DNA of 64,000 nucleotides, taken from the NCBI RefSeq assembly GCF_004168285.1, contig NZ_SEWF01000024.1, positions 1 through 64,000 of the forward strand. The letters run 5' to 3'. Positions within the stretch are counted from its first letter, which is position 1. Each line of letters begins with the position of its first letter. The notes under the pieces were generated by a model, which was not told where the DNA came from, searched no databases, and was given only the letters and a program-made list of their open reading frames with translations. The position numbers and the translations under genes are program-made. This stretch comes from Emticicia agri. Lineage in GTDB: Bacteria > Bacteroidota > Bacteroidia > Cytophagales > Spirosomataceae. Below are positions 60,947 through 64,000 of the stretch, piece by piece.

Positions 60947-61723
60947 TTAACCTATATCAGACACCTTTTTATATAGTACAATCAGAGGAGCTTTGTTCAG
61001 ACATTTACGCATGGTTCTTTCTACAATTAATAAAATACCTATTGAGAAAATAAGTTTACCAATCGTATAGATAAGGTTAGAATACGCATCAAATACGAAA
61101 AGGCTTAGATATAAATAAACATCAAGTACTGCCATAGCAATTGTGCCTACCACCAGCTTATACCAGTTTCTTGAAAAAGGTTTATCTACAAAAAAGCTAA
61201 CACATACAGTTGTGGTAGTCATAACCATCGCTATCAATAAAACAAAGAAAAATAATTTATTAGGAGCATAATGTTTCTGATAGACTTTCAGCAGAGAGAA
61301 GCTAAAACCTACGATAAAAAACAATCCTGCCAAAACTGCATAGCTGATGTTTTTAGGGTTAAGAATCTGCCCTCTAACCTGCGGGCTTTGCTTTTTAAAA
61401 AGCATTGCTAATATCAGATAAATAAGGCTGTTATGGCAAATATTAATCATCAACAAATAATCCTCGTTGACAAAGTAGTAATAGACTTCAGAAAACACAT
61501 TCAGCAGAAGAAAAGCGGTCAACAAATAAAAAATATTGGCTTCTTTTATCCTGTTTCGCTGCACCCATAAATAACCTAAGCAGAGTAATACAGGTGCCTG
61601 ATTTAATAATTTAGACAGCAGCATTTCTTGCCAAGAAAGCATTTTTGGCAAGGGGACAAACTGGAAAAACAGGGAAGTCAATAAAACAACTACCCCATAA
61701 AAGGATACGAATTTAAGCGACAT
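60947..61723 (-). CDS. multi-spanning membrane protein of unknown function
   Basis: The product is 258 residues with about seven hydrophobic segments (for example VVLLTSLFFQFVPL, PVLLCLGYLWV, IFYLLTAFLLLNVF, LFFIVGFSFSLLK, FFFVLLIAMVMTTTTVCV, IAMAVLDVYLYLSLFVF, IGILLIVERTM). It has no recognisable motif. The layout recalls small YhhN-type lysoplasmalogenase-like membrane proteins, but this is not established. It lies between moeA and xdhC on the same strand. Confidence 0.7.
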   Translation of the reverse strand: MSLKFVSFYGVVVLLTSLFFQFVPLPKMLSWQEMLLSKLLNQAPVLLCLGYLWVQRNRIKEANIFYLLTAFLLLNVFSEVYYYFVNEDYLLMINICHNSLIYLILAMLFKKQSPQVRGQILNPKNISYAVLAGLFFIVGFSFSLLKVYQKHYAPNKLFFFVLLIAMVMTTTTVCVSFFVDKPFSRNWYKLVVGTIAMAVLDVYLYLSLFVFDAYSNLIYTIGKLIFSIGILLIVERTMRKCLNKAPLIVLYKKVSDIG

Positions 61724-61870
61724 GCAAATAGTATTTTACAAAAGCTAATGTACATAATTAACTAACAGCAGTTTTAACTCAATAGCAATGGCTCTTTCAG
61801 ATAAGGAATTTCAGGAAGGTGATATGTATGGGAGAACAATTATATTTTACTTCTCAGAAAAAACCAAATT

Positions 61871-62983
61871 TTAGCTATCATAAATTGGTTTATTTCTGAA
61901 TTTAAGTTTGTTAGCGTCTCTACCCGAGAAATTTGTACGGATTTCGGCACATACAGATAAGGCAATTTCTTCAGGTGTATTGGCACCAATATCTAAACCA
62001 ACGGGGCTGTAAATACGGTTTTCATTTTCCGGAGTAATCGGATTACCCTCTTCCTGCATCCGGTCATACATCTTGATAGTTCGTTTTTTAGGCCCTAAAA
62101 GCCCGATATAAGATATATCTGTTTTTAACAATGTTTGCAGATTCCGGTAATCAGTTTCATAATCATGGCACATTGAGATAGCTGCAGTATAGCTGTCAAT
62201 TACAGGCACATAATCTTTAGGCATTACAGCATCAGCCGTTTCAAAAAGCGAAGGGTGCATTTTATTGGGGTTACAAACCACTATCACTTTCCACCCTAAT
62301 TCTTTCGCCATTCGTACCATCGGGTACACATCATAATTACTACCGAATACATATAATTGTATCGGCGGCGGAATAACCTCAATGAATAAACTGACAGTTA
62401 GACCATCGGCCAACGTATAGTGTTGCGAAACAGATTTGGTAGTTGCCAGCGCCAGACGAATTTCTTCTTTCACTTGTGCTTTGATGGGTTCTAAAGTAAA
62501 GGTTTCACTAAAATGCTCGGTTGAGTCGAATCTGAAAACCTGTCCTAACTGAATTTTATTATTACTTTTGTTTAAAGCTGTTACAGTAACTAATACATTT
62601 GGGCTGCGGTGGTCGAGACAATGGCTGATTTGACGAACAGCGTTTTGTTCGTTCTCAGGGTCAAGTGGCGTAATCAGTACATCAATAATCCCATTACACC
62701 CCAGACCTACCCCTATCTGGTAAGGGTCGTCGTCAGAGGTATCATATGTAATCAGAGTAGCTTTATTCTGCGACATAGCCAGCCTTGCTTTTTTCAGGGC
62801 ATCACCTTCCAGGCAACCGCCACTGATTCCACCAATCCATTCGCCGGACTCCATGACTAACATTCTTGCCCCTGTTCTCCGATACGAAGACCCCTCTACA
62901 CGTACCACCGTTGCCAAAGCTGCCCGATTCCGGCTGAAATCAATTTTCTGATAGGCTTCAACAATTTGCTTTATTTCTTTCAT
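61871..62983 (-). CDS. xdhC: XdhC-family molybdenum-enzyme chaperone
   Basis: From the ATG at 62983 the product is 370 residues. The N-terminal XdhC/CoxI domain is shown by AALATVVRVEGSSYRRTGAR and GGISGGCLEGDALKKAR; the C-terminal Rossmann-like domain begins at IQLYVFGSNYDVYPMV and includes IGLLGPKKRT and PVGLDIGANTPEEIALSV, typical of the family. XdhC proteins bind and sulfurylate the molybdenum cofactor for xanthine-dehydrogenase-type enzymes. No hydroxylase subunit is in view. The guanine-deaminase-like gene 34 bp upstream supports a purine link. Confidence 0.9.
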   Translation of the reverse strand: MKEIKQIVEAYQKIDFSRNRAALATVVRVEGSSYRRTGARMLVMESGEWIGGISGGCLEGDALKKARLAMSQNKATLITYDTSDDDPYQIGVGLGCNGIIDVLITPLDPENEQNAVRQISHCLDHRSPNVLVTVTALNKSNNKIQLGQVFRFDSTEHFSETFTLEPIKAQVKEEIRLALATTKSVSQHYTLADGLTVSLFIEVIPPPIQLYVFGSNYDVYPMVRMAKELGWKVIVVCNPNKMHPSLFETADAVMPKDYVPVIDSYTAAISMCHDYETDYRNLQTLLKTDISYIGLLGPKKRTIKMYDRMQEEGNPITPENENRIYSPVGLDIGANTPEEIALSVCAEIRTNFSGRDANKLKFRNKPIYDS

Positions 62984-63016
62984 ATATATCCTGAAAAAGG
63001 GCATAACAGTTGTTTC

Positions 63017-63493
63017 TTAATCTATTTTATTCTCTTTTTTTGCCCAAAGTACAAAGGCTACCTGAGCTTCTTCTCTGGCTAAAGGTTCAATAGCAATGGT
63101 TCTTTCAGCAAGCGGCAAAGGTATTTCCTGATAAAGAAACGCATCATCGAAGCCTATTTCTGCAGCATCGTCACGGGTATTGCCATAATATATCTTTCCT
63201 ATCTTTGCCCAATAGATAGCACTCAGACACATCGGGCAGGGTTCGCATGAGGTATATATCTCACAATCCTGTAATTCGTAGGTTCCTAAATTCTTGCACG
63301 CATCTCTGATAGCCACTACTTCGGCATGGGCAGTCGGGTCGTTATACGCTATCACATTGTTGTGTCCCTCTCCTACTATTCTGCCATCTTTAACAATCAC
63401 AGCCCCAAAAGGCCCTTGTCCTATCCCCTCCTGACTACCTATTAAAGACAGTTCGATAGCCTTACGCATGAATTCTTTTTTTTGCTCTTCCAT
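63017..63493 (-). CDS. cytidine/guanine deaminase-family nucleoside deaminase
   Basis: From the ATG at 63493 the product is 158 residues; a GTG four codons earlier falls inside an inverted repeat and was not chosen. The zinc deaminase motif is complete: HAEV (His56, Glu58) and PCPMC (Cys86, Cys89). Its size and the DDAAEIGFDDAFLYQEI tail are like guanine deaminase (GuaD) rather than tRNA deaminase TadA, which is an alternative. It converts guanine to xanthine if GuaD, which fits the neighbouring xdhC. Confidence 0.85.
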   Translation of the reverse strand: MEEQKKEFMRKAIELSLIGSQEGIGQGPFGAVIVKDGRIVGEGHNNVIAYNDPTAHAEVVAIRDACKNLGTYELQDCEIYTSCEPCPMCLSAIYWAKIGKIYYGNTRDDAAEIGFDDAFLYQEIPLPLAERTIAIEPLAREEAQVAFVLWAKKENKID

Positions 63494-63503
63494 CTTCTGT
63501 ACC

Positions 63504-63608
63504 ACGATTTTTTAAATCGTTATTCAATAAGTATAATGGATATTAACTTGCTAAACCTTGCTTAAATATAAATTTTTTCTTGCACTACCAGACGATTTAA
63601 AAAATCGT
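63504..63608. repeat. paired inverted repeat, possible mobile palindrome
   Basis: ACGATTTTTTAAATCGT (63504-63520) and its exact reverse complement (63592-63608) flank 71 bp. Each arm is also nearly self-complementary (ACGATTT/AAATCGT). This forms a cruciform-prone spacer between the deaminase and cysteine desulfurase genes. It may be a MITE remnant or a regulatory dyad. Confidence 0.5.
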
Positions 63609-63628
63609 CCGCGGCGTACCGCATACAT

Positions 63629-64000
63629 TTAAACCCTTACGCTCTTCATACGCCCCACTACCTCAGCAATATGCCTGACAGCAAAATCAACATCTTCCTG
63701 TGTAGTCATTCTACCTAAACTGAACCTGATAGAACCATAGGCCGACTCATCATCTAAACCTAATGCCTTTAGCACATAAGAGGGTTCGGTAGAAGCCGAA
63801 TTACAAGCTGATCCATTCGATACAGCTATCTCATTCAGGCTCATCAATAATTGTTCACCATCTATTTTGCCGAAACAGATATTGGTTGTATTGGGTAAGC
63901 GTACAGACCTATTACCATTGATGGTTGCCTCGGGTACGGCTTCTAAAACACCTTTTTCCAGTGAATCCCGTAAGCCCGACAGTCTTGTGGCTTCCTCAGC
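63629..64000 (-). CDS. cysteine desulfurase, C-terminal part
   Basis: The frame is open from position 64000 to the stop at 63629: 123 residues of the C-terminal domain; the rest lies beyond the window. The catalytic Cys loop is present in SNGSACNSAS, and SYVLKALGLDDESAYGSIRFSLGR (about residues 70-95 of the visible part) is the usual end of IscS/NifS-type enzymes. It supplies sulfur from cysteine for Fe-S clusters and thio-cofactors. IscS versus NifS versus SufS cannot be told apart from this part, though the ACNSAS loop is of class I type. Confidence 0.9.
   Translation of the reverse strand, partial: AEEATRLSGLRDSLEKGVLEAVPEATINGNRSVRLPNTTNICFGKIDGEQLLMSLNEIAVSNGSACNSASTEPSYVLKALGLDDESAYGSIRFSLGRMTTQEDVDFAVRHIAEVVGRMKSVRV

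Overview
The window looks like a chromosome segment from a Bacteroidota bacterium, most likely of the Cytophagales type. The signs are a protein with a C-terminal type IX secretion (T9SS) sorting domain, many secreted proteins and lipoproteins with MKK-type signal peptides, TAnnTTTG-like promoter boxes, few recognisable Shine-Dalgarno sites, and a bacterial geranylgeranylglyceryl phosphate synthase homologue. No rRNA or tRNA gene was seen. Genus-level assignment is not possible from this reading.

Region 1 (1-15.5 kb) is a truncated IS481-type transposase, a short AT-rich leader, and one uninterrupted CRISPR array of about 222 repeats (29 nt) and 221 spacers (hand count) over 14.4 kb. The ATTGAAAC repeat end and the degenerate last repeat put the leader on the left, next to the insertion sequence. 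No cas gene lies in the window. Three spacer observations point to phage targets: one nearly duplicated spacer, a pair hitting homologous genes, and one that encodes a DNA-methyltransferase motif.

Region 2 (15.9-19.4 kb) is a prpBCD 2-methylcitrate cycle operon on the + strand, closed by a perfect 23-bp hairpin.

Region 3 (19.4-26.6 kb) is a translationally coupled minus-strand operon that looks like a copper or heme redox module: MbnP, di-heme MbnH-like peroxidase, a second MbnP, a second MbnH-like protein with an extra DUF3347-like domain, a YHS metal-binding protein, and an outer-membrane barrel whose mature N-terminus is CxxCxC. A small CxGKC protein and a divergent beta-propeller flank it. 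This is the best candidate here for an under-described system.

Region 4 (26.6-32.3 kb) holds an ankyrin protein, a 1020-residue T9SS cargo protein and a GH39 glycosidase.

Region 5 (32.5-49.9 kb) is a 17-kb run of minus-strand genes for plant phenolics. It comprises an AraC regulator, a crotonase, a feruloyl-CoA-synthetase-like enzyme, a MetE-like zinc methyltransferase, two secreted alpha/beta hydrolases, an amidohydrolase, a DUF3237 protein, an MFS transporter, and a complete protocatechuate beta-ketoadipate pathway (pcaH, pcaG, pcaB, fused pcaD-C, pobA, fused pcaI-J, pcaF). Secreted esterases could release hydroxycinnamates, the CoA ligase and crotonase shorten them, PobA makes protocatechuate, and the pca genes take it to acetyl-CoA and succinyl-CoA.

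Region 6 (50-64 kb) is mixed: an OmpA lipoprotein, a GNAT acetyltransferase, a serine hydrolase with TPR, two repeat-solenoid secreted proteins separated by a palindromic repeat, an ABC ATPase plus TolC without a permease, folK, GGGP synthase, moeA, a membrane protein, xdhC, a purine-type deaminase and the end of a cysteine desulfurase gene.
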